DNA of 42,856 bases from Deltaproteobacteria bacterium (GCA_020444165.1 JAHLLK010000051.1:1-42856), one strand, 5' to 3'; shown: positions 25,584 to 33,960, counted from the stretch's first letter. The notes: generated by a model from the sequence alone, not told the origin. Numbers and translations: made by a program.

Positions 25584-25990
25584 GCCAAGCTAGCCAGAAC
25601 GAAACCGGGGAGCTGGCCAAAAGCCTGACCAAGAAGACCCTGGTGCTGACCGTGGCCGTCGCGGCGGCGCTCTATCTGGTCGGGCAGGCCGCCTGGGCCC
25701 GGGGAGTGGGTCTGGGCGGTTTGGCTTCGGTGATCAACATCCTGGTCATGGCCAAACTCCTCCACCGGGTGTTCACCCCCGGAGCTGATCGCAACATGGG
25801 TTGGCAACTGGCCTCGCAGGGGATTCGCTTTGGAGTTATGGCCGCGGCTTTGGGCGTGGCCTTGGTTTTTCCGGCGCGTTTCACACCCCTGGCCACCGCG
25901 GCCGGCCTGTTCGCGGTGCAGATCACCATTTACCTGGATCGCTTCTTGCTCAGCCGCCTTGCCACGGCGCATAACCTCGGGAGTCGCTGA
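25580..25990 (+). CDS. atpI: ATP synthase subunit I (AtpI-like)
   Basis: A 136-residue membrane protein with four predicted TM segments (VLTVAVAAALYLVGQAAW, LGGLASVINILVMAKLL, FGVMAAALGVALVF, LATAAGLFAVQITIYLD). It matches the AtpI chaperone type, which helps c-subunits form a ring. The start is a TTG overlapping the TGA of the upstream gene by three bases. In view of the fused c-subunit downstream, this chaperone may have to handle an atypical rotor. Confidence 0.78.
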   Translation: MSQASQNETGELAKSLTKKTLVLTVAVAAALYLVGQAAWARGVGLGGLASVINILVMAKLLHRVFTPGADRNMGWQLASQGIRFGVMAAALGVALVFPARFTPLATAAGLFAVQITIYLDRFLLSRLATAHNLGSR

Positions 25991-25992
25991 AG

Positions 25993-26664
25993 TTGGAAGA
26001 CCTGACCAACATAGCCCAATGGGTGATACAGGTAGGAGGGTATCGGATCGTCTTGAACGCCGAAACCCTCATCATGTCCTGGATCGTGATGGGCATCCTC
26101 ATCGCATTCGGGTTCATGTCCACCAAAAAACTTTCCTTCCTGCCCGGCCCTTGGCAGACCATCGGCGAGATGCTGTTGGGCGCCTTCGAGGGGCTGGTGC
26201 ACGACGCTCTCGACGAGAAAAACCGGGTCTACTTCCCGTTGATCGTCACCTTGTTCCTCTTCCTGTGGCTCTCCAACATGCTGGGCGTCATCCCCGGCCT
26301 GTCCGAACCCACCAAGGATTTGAACACGCCGTTGGCTTATGGGGTCTTGGGCTTCTTTGTGGCGCAGTACGCCGGCATAAGCACCAAGGGCCTCAAGGGC
26401 TGGGCCTCGGAGTACGTGCAGCCCATGTTCTTCATGGCCCCGCTGAACCTCATCGGTGAAATGTCCAAGGTGGTGTCGATATCCTTCCGTCTTTTCGGCA
26501 ACATCATGGGCGGGGCCATCATCATCAGCGTGGTCAGCTATCTGGTGTACAACCTGGTGTTGCCTCCGTTCCTGAATGCCTTCTTCGGCATCTTCGTGGG
26601 TACGATCCAGGCCTTCGTGTTCACCATGCTCACCCTGGTTTACATTTCGGTGCAGACCAAGTAG
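25993..26664 (+). CDS. atpB: F0 ATP synthase subunit a
   Basis: A 223-residue stator membrane subunit that forms the ion channels next to the c-ring. The essential Arg is visible in ISFRLFGNIMGG, together with the EPTKDLNTPLAYGVLGFF loop and MFFMAPLNLIGEMSKVVS. The final helices (VLPPFLNAFFGIFVGTIQAFVFTMLTLVYISVQ) are typical of subunit a. The start is a TTG two nt after the previous stop. The 3' end lies 10 nt before the fused c-subunit gene. Confidence 0.93.
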   Translation: MEDLTNIAQWVIQVGGYRIVLNAETLIMSWIVMGILIAFGFMSTKKLSFLPGPWQTIGEMLLGAFEGLVHDALDEKNRVYFPLIVTLFLFLWLSNMLGVIPGLSEPTKDLNTPLAYGVLGFFVAQYAGISTKGLKGWASEYVQPMFFMAPLNLIGEMSKVVSISFRLFGNIMGGAIIISVVSYLVYNLVLPPFLNAFFGIFVGTIQAFVFTMLTLVYISVQTK

Positions 26665-26674
26665 GAACCGTACC

Positions 26675-27892
26675 ATGGACTTCAACGATCACACTTGGGT
26701 ACAGGTGCTCGCCTTTTTGGGGGCTGGTTTGTCCGTGGGTTTGGGAGCCATCAGCGTGGCCCTGGGCGAAGGTTACGCCGCCGGGCGGGCTTCGGGAGCC
26801 ATTTCCAGGAACCCCGCCGTGTTCCAGCCCATCATGAAGAACATGCTCATCGGCCAGGCCGTGGCCGAATCCGCCGGCATTTTCGCGCTGGTGGTGGCCA
26901 TGATGCTCATCTTCCTGGATCACAGTGAGTCCACGGTCCTGATGGGCTGGACCTACCTGGCCGCCGGCCTCTCCATGGGCCTGGCCGCCCTGGGCTCTGG
27001 TCTGGGTTCGGGCCTGCCGGCCGGCGAGTGCGTGCAGGGCATTTCCGATAACCCGGAGACCCAGTCGGCCCTGGCCACCAACATGCTCATCGGCTCGGCC
27101 ATGTGCCAGACCCCTGCCATCTTCGGCATGGTTATCGCCTTCATCCTGGTCTTCCTGGACTACACCCACGCGCCCCTGTGGCCCACCTGGGCCGCGGTGT
27201 TGGGCTCGGGGTTGTGCATGGGCTTGTCGGCCATCGGCAGCGGCCTGGGCTCCGGCATGCCGGCGGGAGCCGCCACCCGGGGCATGGCCCGGCAGCCCGC
27301 GGCCGCCGGTTATCTGCGCACCAACATGCTGGTGGGCTCGGCGGTCAGCCAGACCCCGGCCATCTTCGGCATGGTGGTCGCCTTCCTGCTCCTGTTCCTC
27401 GATTGGTCGGACAAGCCGGCCTGGCCCACCTGGTCGGCGCTGTTGGCCGCGGGGTTGGCCACTGGCCTGTCGGCCATCGGCCCCGGCCTGGGCAACGGCT
27501 TCGTGGCCTCGGAGGCGTCGGACGGCATCGCCCGCATGCCCGAGGCCAGCGGCCCGGTGACCACCACCATGCTCATCGGCCAGACCGTGGCCCAGTCCAC
27601 GGTAATCTACGGGTTCCTGGTGAGCCTGATCCTGCTGTTCATGATTCCCCCCGCCTCGGAATCCCTGGTGGCGGCCACCATTCCCATGGCGGCGGGTTTG
27701 TGTATGGGCCTGGGCGGCATCGGCCCGGGCGTCGGCGAGGGCATCGCGGCGGCTTACACCGTGCGGCGCATTGCCCGCGATCTGGAACAGAACGTAACCT
27801 TGACCCGGGTCATGCTGGTGGGGCAGGCGGTGTCCGAATCCACGGGCATCTACTCCCTGATCGTCTCCCTGGTCTTGTTGTTCGTGGTTTAG
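26675..27892 (+). CDS. Five-hairpin concatenated F0 subunit c
   Basis: 405 residues forming five consecutive c-type hairpins (ten TM helices) about 81 residues apart. The TM1 ion-site position reads Glu32, Ser112, Ser193, Asn274, Glu355. The TM2 essential carboxylate position reads Glu65, Gln145, Gln226, Gln307, Glu388. Hairpins 1 and 5 thus keep both glutamates (GEGYAAG with AVAES; GEGIAAA with AVSESTGIYS), while 2-4 have lost them. Hairpins 2 and 3 are most alike (QTPAIFGMV), suggesting internal duplication. Bacterial F-type c is normally a single ~80-residue hairpin. Fused hairpins are known in V-type K subunits, some archaeal A-type rotors and acetogen F0. Lacking carboxylates would lower the number of ions per turn. 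The ATG has AGGAACC upstream, and no frameshift is apparent. Confidence 0.93.
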   Translation: MDFNDHTWVQVLAFLGAGLSVGLGAISVALGEGYAAGRASGAISRNPAVFQPIMKNMLIGQAVAESAGIFALVVAMMLIFLDHSESTVLMGWTYLAAGLSMGLAALGSGLGSGLPAGECVQGISDNPETQSALATNMLIGSAMCQTPAIFGMVIAFILVFLDYTHAPLWPTWAAVLGSGLCMGLSAIGSGLGSGMPAGAATRGMARQPAAAGYLRTNMLVGSAVSQTPAIFGMVVAFLLLFLDWSDKPAWPTWSALLAAGLATGLSAIGPGLGNGFVASEASDGIARMPEASGPVTTTMLIGQTVAQSTVIYGFLVSLILLFMIPPASESLVAATIPMAAGLCMGLGGIGPGVGEGIAAAYTVRRIARDLEQNVTLTRVMLVGQAVSESTGIYSLIVSLVLLFVV

Positions 27893-27954
27893 GATAGCAA
27901 ACAGCGTCGGGGTGGCTACAAGAACGACCCCCCGGGATTTACAAGGAGGCACAA

Positions 27955-28203
27955 ATGGCCATTGAAGGTGCAGATCTGGTTCGCGCCACCGCGTTTATGG
28001 GCGCCGGTATCGCCATGGGCCTGGGCGCCATTGGCCCGGCCATCGGTGAAGGTTTCGCCGCGGGCAAAGCCATCGAGGCTATCGGCCGCAACCCCAAGGA
28101 AGCCGGTCTTCTGACCCGGACCATGCTGGTCGGCCAGGCGGTTACCGAGTCCACCGGCATTTACTCTCTGGTGGTGGCGCTGCTCCTGCTGTTCGTGGTG
28201 TAG
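27955..28203 (+). CDS. atpE: F0 subunit c, single hairpin
   Basis: An 82-residue subunit of normal length. TM1 has [20 protein letters not shown] with Glu32, the loop has GRNPKE, and TM2 has [18 protein letters not shown] with Glu65, Ser66, Thr67 and Tyr70. The Glu32/Glu65 pair with Ser/Thr/Tyr matches the two-carboxylate sodium-binding motif described for Fusobacterium nucleatum c-rings, so sodium coupling is likely but not certain. A strong AAGGAGG precedes the ATG. It may mix with the five-hairpin protein in one rotor or form an alternative ring. Confidence 0.93.
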   Translation: MAIEGADLVRATAFMGAGIAMGLGAIGPAIGEGFAAGKAIEAIGRNPKEAGLLTRTMLVGQAVTESTGIYSLVVALLLLFVV

Positions 28204-28226
28204 GAGAGCACGCCGGGAAAAGGCTC

Positions 28227-28655
28227 ATGATCAGCATAAACGCCACACTGTTCGTTCAGATGCTGCACCTCTTGGTGCTGATCTGGATATTGAACAAGAT
28301 CATGTACCAGCCCTTGCGCCGTCTCGTGGCTGAGCGGAGCAAGAGCCTGGAAACGGGTCTGGCCAGAGCCCAGGAATATCAGGAAGGCGCCCGCCAGAAG
28401 ATGGGCGCTTACCAGAAAAACCTGGAAAAAGGCCGCGCCAAGGTCCGGGAGGATCTCCTGGAACTGCGTCAGGAAACCGAGGCCAAGGCCCAGGAACTGA
28501 TCTCCGAGACCCAGGACAAGGCCCGCGCCGACTACCGGGACCTGATGGCTTCCATCGATAGTCAGCTCGTGGAGGCTCGCAAGGAGATCAAGGCCGAGGC
28601 CGAGGCTGTGGCGGTGGGCATGGCCAGCCGAGTGCTGGGCAGGGGGTTGTCGTGA
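28227..28655 (+). CDS. atpF': F0 subunit b'
   Basis: A 142-residue protein with an N-terminal TM helix (LFVQMLHLLVLIWILNKIMYQPL) and a long charged coiled coil (about 40-120), the build of a peripheral stalk b'-type subunit. It forms a heterodimer with the longer b encoded next. The ATG at 28227 follows the c gene by 23 nt; the stop overlaps the next GTG start (GTGA). Confidence 0.88.
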   Translation: MISINATLFVQMLHLLVLIWILNKIMYQPLRRLVAERSKSLETGLARAQEYQEGARQKMGAYQKNLEKGRAKVREDLLELRQETEAKAQELISETQDKARADYRDLMASIDSQLVEARKEIKAEAEAVAVGMASRVLGRGLS

Positions 28656-29242
28656 GACGCGAAAAATTGACCACGGCATTGACGACGGCGGCGTTCCTGC
28701 TCCTGGTTTTGGGGGTGCTGCCGGTCCTGGCCGCCGAAGGCGAAGCCGCGGGGCCCACCTGGCGCTTCTATTGGGACTGGTTCTGGAAGGTCGCCAACTT
28801 CCTCATCCTGGTGGTGCTCATCGTCAAGCTGGGCCGCCAGCCCATGAAGGAATTCCTCACCGGGCAGCGGGCCAAGGTGGCGGCCGAGATCGAGACCATG
28901 GAAAAGGCCAAGAAGGAGGCCCAGGCCGAACTCTTGGAGATCGAGGCCAGGATCGCCAACTTGGCGGAAGAGCTGGACGACTACGGCAAGTACATGAGCG
29001 AGGTCGCTCAGAAGGAGCGCGCGGGCCTCTTGGAGGACGCCAAGCGGGAAACCGAGCTGATCATGGACCGCGCCGCCCGGCAGAACGACATGGCTTTGGT
29101 CAAGGCCCGCCAGAAGATGACCGCCGAACTGCTGCAATTGGCGGCTGATCTGGCCGAGGAAAAGCTTAAGGCAGCTATTCAGGCTGACGATCAGCACCGC
29201 CTGGTGCAGGAGTTCACCCAGGCTGTCGATCAACACGTTTAA
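28652..29242 (+). CDS. atpF: F0 subunit b
   Basis: A 196-residue protein with an N-terminal signal-like hydrophobic segment (about 9-27), then a TM helix (about 48-60, FWKVANFLILVVLIVKLG) and a long coiled coil to residue ~190 that reaches the F1 head. The extra N-terminal segment ending VLAAEGEA is typical of b subunits in this phylum. The start GTG overlaps the b' stop. Delta, alpha, gamma, beta and epsilon do not follow: paired hairpins end the operon, so F1 genes must be elsewhere in the genome. Confidence 0.9.
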   Translation: MRREKLTTALTTAAFLLLVLGVLPVLAAEGEAAGPTWRFYWDWFWKVANFLILVVLIVKLGRQPMKEFLTGQRAKVAAEIETMEKAKKEAQAELLEIEARIANLAEELDDYGKYMSEVAQKERAGLLEDAKRETELIMDRAARQNDMALVKARQKMTAELLQLAADLAEEKLKAAIQADDQHRLVQEFTQAVDQHV

Positions 29243-29249
29243 GCCGAAC

Positions 29250-29317
29250 CAGGAGAGACCGCCTCGGCGGCCTCTCCTGCGTGAGTGAGCCTGCCTGAAA
29301 ACGTTTCAGGCAGGCTC
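29250..29317 (+). terminator. Two tandem hairpins ending the F0 operon
   Basis: Hairpin 1: CAGGAGAG with inner CCGCC/GGCGG and CTCTCCTG (29250-29279). Hairpin 2: a perfect 14-bp stem, 29287-29300 with 29304-29317, loop ACG. Neither is followed by a T-run, but the position 8 nt after the last stop supports termination or mRNA 3'-end protection. Confidence 0.65.
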
Positions 29318-29842
29318 CGATGATCCGGCCCGCGGCCTTTGCTCCCCCAGGGGTCGGGCAACGGGTCGGCCGGCGGGTCCGGGTGGGCCAGCCGGAGCGG
29401 GCGCGCCGCGCTCGGTCGGGCCGCTGGCCGGGCCGCCTCGGAACGGGAGGCAGGATCGGACTCCGGGCCCGCACCTCTCGGGAGCCGGCAAAGGGGCAAG
29501 GGGTGTTGGGGGCGCCGGGGCCGAAGGAGGCGCCAAGGGGCGCCAGGGGCTCCAGATGCGCCAGGGGGCGCTCATGGGGCAACAAGAACGGCGCAGGCGG
29601 TGAGGGACCGCCAAAAGCCGGGTCTCACCCCCCAGATCATCGCCGGTTTCCTCGCGAGTCGCATCCCTCCTCCGGGAGGGAGTATTGGCCGGGCCGCGTA
29701 GCAGCGGGGCCTGGCCAAGATCTTTTCGGGGCGTCCCTCCCCGGCCTGCGCTCTGCCCCGAGGCCGGCAACGCTCCGGCCCCGTCTCGCGCCGGGGTATC
29801 GCCGCCCGGCTCTGATGGATTCTATGGCTTCTTCAGAGGAGA
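29318..29842. other. Gene-free GC-rich stretch
   Basis: Frames on both strands give Arg/Pro/Gly/Ala-rich translations without domains or credible start sites. No repeat or RNA gene was recognised here. Confidence 0.45.
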
Positions 29843-30084
29843 GCATTGCACGGGGCGTCCTGCCCCCTGCAATGTCGGCTTGGCAAAAACGTGACTCCAC
29901 CCCAGCAAGCAGAGCTTGCCGGGGGCCCGGGTTTTGCCAAGCCTCACAAATTGCAAGCTTTTTGAAGCCTGCAATTTGGCGGGCCATCCTTGGCCCGCAT
30001 CGGCCATTGCCTGCCGTAATCATGTTTCACAGCCAGTTTTGATATAATATCAACATGATTTATGTGTTTCACCATGCAATGGCC
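29843..30084 (+). repeat. Family-2 modular hairpin chain
   Basis: In order: GGGGC/GCCCC within TTGCA/TGCAA (29847-29873); CTTGGCAAAA/TTTTGCCAAG (29879-29941) enclosing CCCC-GCAAGC/GCTTGC-GGGG; AAATTGC/GCAATTT (29948-29977); GGCGGGCCA/TGGCCCGC (29978-29998). Finally GGCCATTGC/GCAATGGCC (30002-30010 with 30076-30084) encloses an AT-rich TTGATAT/ATATCAA hairpin. The stems recur at 40105-40345 with different loops. Confidence 0.8.
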
Positions 30085-31028
30085 TCCAGAGGCGGTCCCC
30101 GCCCCCATCTTCCGTGGCGGCGGACAGCCTTGCCTCCCTCAAGCCACTCCTTGCCCGAACGCTCTGTTACGGCCTCAGGCCTCGCCTTTGGCTCCCTCCT
30201 GGCTAACCCCGGCAGGGTCCGCTGGGGTTTGCTCTGGCCCTGGGCCCTGCCTGGGCCATTTCCCCGGCGGGCAGCGCCGGGCTGTGCCGCAACCCGGCCC
30301 CCCTGCTTCCGTGACGGCAAAACGCCGTCTTCCTGACTTATCCCTAACCTGGCGGCCTGCCGCGCGCTCCCGGACCCTCGCCGGTGAGAGGCCGCGGCGC
30401 CGCGCCGGCAACCCGCGCGGGTATCACGCTGGCGGGCTTCCAGCGCACGGTGGGTGGGGGCCGGCCAGAGGGGTCAAAAATGGGGGAAGGAAAGGGACTG
30501 GGCTGGGCGGGGGTGGCCCGCGGTCACCTGGCGTTGGAGTCGCCAAGCGAGCCATAGTCCCTGAATCCGGCCTCTACCGAGTCTTGGGTGGCCCCACACC
30601 TCGGCTTTGGCGGCCGGCCGGAAGCTGGGCGGTGGTTGAGGCCAAAAGCCCCGTCCCCGCCGCAACATCCTTTTCCCGAATCCTGTTCCCGGCTCCTCGC
30701 CCGGCTTGCCCGGATATCCCTTTGGCTGTCTCTCCCCCGGCCGGCCGTGGTGGGGGCCCGAGACCGGGTTGCGGTGCGGTGAGCCTGGACGCCTCTGCCA
30801 CCCGCCGCTGTGGCCCAAGCGAGGGGCAGGGAGGGTTCCCAGGAGAGGGCGCAGCGAGCTCCGCGCGCGGTCAGGGCAACCCTGGCTTCCCGCTGGGCGT
30901 GGCCACCGCAGAGCGGCGGGCCAAGCGGGGCCCCCGACCCGTTCCCAGGCCTTCCTCAGGCTCCGGCAGGCCACGGGAGAGAGGCGTCTTTCAGGCCCCG
31001 CCAGGTCATCCGCGCCCTGGGCGGCGTT
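30085..31028. other. Gene-free GC-rich stretch
   Basis: Nearly 1 kb with no supportable gene. The long open frames on both strands have skewed Pro/Arg/Gly composition and no recognisable motif. Confidence 0.45.
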
Positions 31029-31457
31029 TCACAAACGGCGCCCTGTGTTAGAGCAAGGAGAGCTGCGGCTGGGGACCGGGGGAACCTGGGCCGCCGGCCG
31101 CCAACGGCGGGATGCCAGGAGCCACAAGGAGTCCCGCGCGGTGCGCAGCAGGGCCAGGTCCTCCCGATTCCAAGCCCGGGGCAGCGCGTCCCCGGCCCCG
31201 TGGCGCCGCAGTTGCCACAAGACCAGGCAGCAGCCCAAGGCCAGCCCGCCCAGCAGGGCCAGACCTGGCCAACCGGGCAGGGCCGCGGAGCGGGTGGGCT
31301 CGGAAATGGTCCACGCCGAGGGCGGCAGGAACCAAGCCGGGCTCACCGGCGGTTGGTGCAAAAGGCACCCGGAGCTGCCCAGCAATGAGAGCGCTATGAC
31401 GAAGCACCGGGACAGGGGGCGCAACACAACCAATACGTGAATATTATGTCTTGACAT
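31029..31457 (-). CDS. Possible small lipoprotein, uncertain
   Basis: A frame of about 142 residues with a plausible lipoprotein signal (VIALSLLGSSGC, lipobox LGSSGC), a short periplasmic part rich in Pro and Trp, then a hydrophobic segment (GLALLGGLALGCCLVLWQL) followed by Arg-rich residues. A small membrane protein of this build is plausible. However, no ribosome binding site is evident and no family was recognised. It diverges from the Mor-like regulator, and its start would lie within that gene's palindromic promoter. It may be spurious. Confidence 0.35.
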   Translation of the reverse strand: MSRHNIHVLVVLRPLSRCFVIALSLLGSSGCLLHQPPVSPAWFLPPSAWTISEPTRSAALPGWPGLALLGGLALGCCLVLWQLRRHGAGDALPRAWNREDLALLRTARDSLWLLASRRWRPAAQVPPVPSRSSPCSNTGRRL

Positions 31458-31479
31458 ATAACCATAAAAGGCATATGAA
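31445..31479 (+). promoter_or_regulatory. Promoter with palindromic operator for the Mor-like regulator
   Basis: TTGACA (31451-31456), 17-nt spacer, TATGAA (31474-31479). A perfect 14-bp palindrome, TATGTCTTGACATA (31445-31458), overlaps the -35 box, suggesting repression or autoregulation. Confidence 0.65.
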
Positions 31480-31547
31480 GGGACCACCGCGCCGCCCTGG
31501 CTCGTCGGGCGCGCGCTTCCACCCCTCGCCAAATATAGTAGAAAGGG

Positions 31548-31859
31548 ATGAAGATGGAGCAGCCCATGCCCCGCGGCCTCAGCTCGTTCCCCGCCTGGAT
31601 GAGCAACATCACCACCCAGGATCTACCGGAAGTCTACCAGGAAATGGCCGCGGTCATCGGAGTGGAGCCCACCATGCAGCTGGCCCGCTTGTTCCACGGC
31701 AACAGCGTGTACTTCCCCAAGCTGGACCGCTCGCTTTTGAGCCTGCGGAACCAGGCCATACGCCGGGAGTTCAACGGCGCCAACATCAAGGAGTTGGCCC
31801 GCCGCTGGGGCCTGTCGGCCCGGCACGTACGGGCCATCGTGAATCCCCCGCGCGGCTGA
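31548..31859 (+). CDS. Mor-family transcriptional regulator
   Basis: A 103-residue protein matching the Mor/C-type activator fold. The dimerisation half reads LPEVYQEMAAVIGVEPTMQLARLF with VYFPKLD. A C-terminal helix-turn-helix follows (IRREFNGANIKELARRWGLSARHVRAIV). The family is named after the phage Mu middle-gene activator, but stand-alone chromosomal members are frequent in Desulfobacterota and Firmicutes. No phage genes are nearby. AGAAAGGG precedes the first ATG; a second ATG two codons on is also possible. A strong promoter with an operator-like palindrome lies 70-100 nt upstream. Its targets are unknown. Confidence 0.82.
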   Translation: MKMEQPMPRGLSSFPAWMSNITTQDLPEVYQEMAAVIGVEPTMQLARLFHGNSVYFPKLDRSLLSLRNQAIRREFNGANIKELARRWGLSARHVRAIVNPPRG

Positions 31860-31900
31860 GGCGTTGCCGGGGGCGGACGGGGGCAGGAAGGGTGAAAAAA

Positions 31901-31922
31901 CCCGGAGGCCGCAGCCTCCGGG
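31901..31922 (-). terminator. Intrinsic terminator of the flavoenzyme gene
   Basis: CCCGGAGGC/GCCTCCGGG (31901-31909 with 31914-31922). Read on the minus strand it is followed by six T (the aaaaaa before 31901). It serves the gene ending at 31948; for the convergent Mor gene it may act as a weaker bidirectional stop. Confidence 0.8.
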
Positions 31923-31947
31923 TGCAAGTCAGGACCGGAAAACGGGC

Positions 31948-33960
31948 TTACAAGGCCATGGCCGCGTCAAAGCCCTGCCGGATGGCCGCGAGCACCGAGC
32001 CGCCCTGGTTGGCGTCGCCCACCAGGGTCACGGCCAGGCCCTGGGCCGACAGCTCCCCGGCCAGGCGGTTGACCGGCGAGAAGCCGGTGGCCAGGATCAC
32101 CGTGGCAGCCGGGATGGTTTCCTCGGCGTCGTGGTAAGCCAGCCGCACCTGACCCGGTTCCACGGCCAGCACCCGCGCCTGGGTCTTGACCGTGATGCCG
32201 AAGCGCTTCAGCAGGCCCAGGACGATCCAGCGGGTGGAGCGTCCGATCTCCTGACCCACCTTGGGCAGCATCTCCAGCACCGTGACCCGGTAGCTGCCGT
32301 CGGCCACCAAGCGGCTCAAAGCCTCGCGGTCCTCGGCCCCGAACAGGGTGAGGAAGTAGACCTGGTCCGGGGTGAGGGCGCCCTGCCGGGCCACGTGCAA
32401 GGCGGTCTCCAGGCCCACCGCGCCGCCGCCCACCACCACCACGTCCGGTCCGGCCAGGGGCCGCCCGCTTTGGAGCACTTCCCAGGCCTGCACCACCGAG
32501 GGCTGGTCCACCCCGGGGAAGGGGGGGGTGGCCGGCGTCCCGCCCGTGGCCACGATCACGTGATCCGGGGCCAGCGCCATCACCGCCGCGGCCGTGGCGG
32601 CCTCGCCCAGGCGCAACACCACCCCCAGTTCCCGCAAATAGGCCTCCTGCCAGCCCGGGATGGAAGCGAAGTCGGGCTTGCCCGTGGGCTCGGGGTACCA
32701 GGTGAGCTGCCCACCCAGGCGGGGAGCGGTCTCGAACAGCACCACCTCCGAGCCGCGCTGGGCCAGGGTGAGAGCCGCCTGGCCCCCGGCCGCGCCGCCA
32801 CCCACCACCACCACCTTCTTTAGCAACGGCCTATCAGCCGGCAGGGGGACCTGAGCCTCCCGCCCGGCCCGGGGATTGACCATGCAGCCCACGGGCTGCA
32901 TTTTGGGGATGGCGTCGAAGCAGCCCTGGTTGCAGGCCACGCAGCGCCGGATCAGGGAGGTCCGGCCGGCTCTGGCCTTGGAGGGCAGCTCCGGGTCGGC
33001 CAACAGCGGCCGGCCCATGCAGATCAAGTCCGCGTCCCCCCGGGCCAGGATGGCCTCGCCCAGCCCGGGGCTGTGGATGCGGTTGCTGGCCGCCACCGGC
33101 ACTTGTTTCACCGCGCGTTTGATCCCCCGGGCCAGGTAGGAGAACCCGGCCGGCGGCAACTCCGCGGTGATCTGGGGCACCCGGGACTCGTGCCACCCTC
33201 CGGTGACGTTGATCAGGTCCACCCCGGCCGCCTCGCAAGCCTGGGCCATCTGCCGGGCCTCCTGGTTGGTGTGGGAGCCGGGCACGAAGTCATTGCCGGC
33301 CAGGCGAATGCCCACCGCGAAGTCGCCGCCCACCGCGGCCCGCACCTTGGCCACCACCTCCAGGCCGAAGCGCATTCGGTTTTCCAGGCTGCCGCCGTAC
33401 TGATCCTCGCGGCTATTGATCTTGGGCGAGAGGAACTGGCAGATGAGGTAGCCGGCCGAGCCCAGGATCTCCACCATATCGAAGCCGGCTTCCCGGGCGC
33501 GCACCGCGGCCCGGGCGAAGTCGTCCTGCACCCGGGCGATGTCCTCCAGGGTCATGGCCCGGCATTCCTCCTTGGTAAAGCCGGAGACGTGGGGGCTGGA
33601 GGACAGGGCCTGGCCGCCGATGAGCATGCCGTGGGCATAGGCCCCGGCCTGGTAGAGCTGGGCCCCGGCCAGGGAGCCGCCCTGGTGGATGGCCTGGGTC
33701 AGGGTGGTCAGGCCGGGGATGTCGTCGTCCTTTTGCAGCGAGATGAAGATGGGGCCGCCGGCTTCGGGACCCACCACGCAGCCGCCCACGATGCACAGCG
33801 CCGCGCCGCCGGCCGCCCGCTCGCGGTAAAAGGCCACCAACTGGTCGGTGACCGTGCCGTAGGGGGTGCAGTTGAGGTGCATGGCCGGCACCACCAGGCG
33901 GTTTCGCAACTCCAGCGCCCCCACTTGGCAGGGGGAAAACAACAAGGGATAGGGGTTCAT
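31948..33960 (-). CDS. FadH-like flavoenzyme (NADH:flavin oxidoreductase, OYE + FAD/NAD domains)
   Basis: About 670 residues. The N-terminal FMN TIM barrel (1-~335) has LRNRLVVPAMHLNCT and ILGSAGYLICQFLSPKINSRED followed by YGGSLENR. Then come four Cys for a 4Fe-4S cluster (Cys341, 344, 348, 360 counting from 33963; CVACNQGC ... VGC). The FAD motif VVVVGGGAAGG begins at ~384, and the NAD motif VVVVGGGAVGLE lies in the second Rossmann fold. Overall it is built like 2,4-dienoyl-CoA reductase FadH and trimethylamine dehydrogenase-type enzymes, so an enoyl or unsaturated substrate is likely but unspecified. Two ATGs are adjacent; the second (33960) fits the GGAGG spacing better. It is a single-gene unit with a strong terminator. 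Confidence 0.9.
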   Translation of the reverse strand: MNPYPLLFSPCQVGALELRNRLVVPAMHLNCTPYGTVTDQLVAFYRERAAGGAALCIVGGCVVGPEAGGPIFISLQKDDDIPGLTTLTQAIHQGGSLAGAQLYQAGAYAHGMLIGGQALSSSPHVSGFTKEECRAMTLEDIARVQDDFARAAVRAREAGFDMVEILGSAGYLICQFLSPKINSREDQYGGSLENRMRFGLEVVAKVRAAVGGDFAVGIRLAGNDFVPGSHTNQEARQMAQACEAAGVDLINVTGGWHESRVPQITAELPPAGFSYLARGIKRAVKQVPVAASNRIHSPGLGEAILARGDADLICMGRPLLADPELPSKARAGRTSLIRRCVACNQGCFDAIPKMQPVGCMVNPRAGREAQVPLPADRPLLKKVVVVGGGAAGGQAALTLAQRGSEVVLFETAPRLGGQLTWYPEPTGKPDFASIPGWQEAYLRELGVVLRLGEAATAAAVMALAPDHVIVATGGTPATPPFPGVDQPSVVQAWEVLQSGRPLAGPDVVVVGGGAVGLETALHVARQGALTPDQVYFLTLFGAEDREALSRLVADGSYRVTVLEMLPKVGQEIGRSTRWIVLGLLKRFGITVKTQARVLAVEPGQVRLAYHDAEETIPAATVILATGFSPVNRLAGELSAQGLAVTLVGDANQGGSVLAAIRQGFDAAMAL

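Noticed and set aside
30062..31051. 329-residue plus-strand frame in the gene-poor region
   Set aside because: Arg/Pro/Gly-rich, no motif, begins within a family-2 repeat, overlaps frames on the other strand. Considered spurious.
31548..31859. Mor-like gene as evidence for a Mu-type prophage
   Set aside because: No transposase, tail, capsid or integration genes are nearby, and the flanking genes are metabolic.
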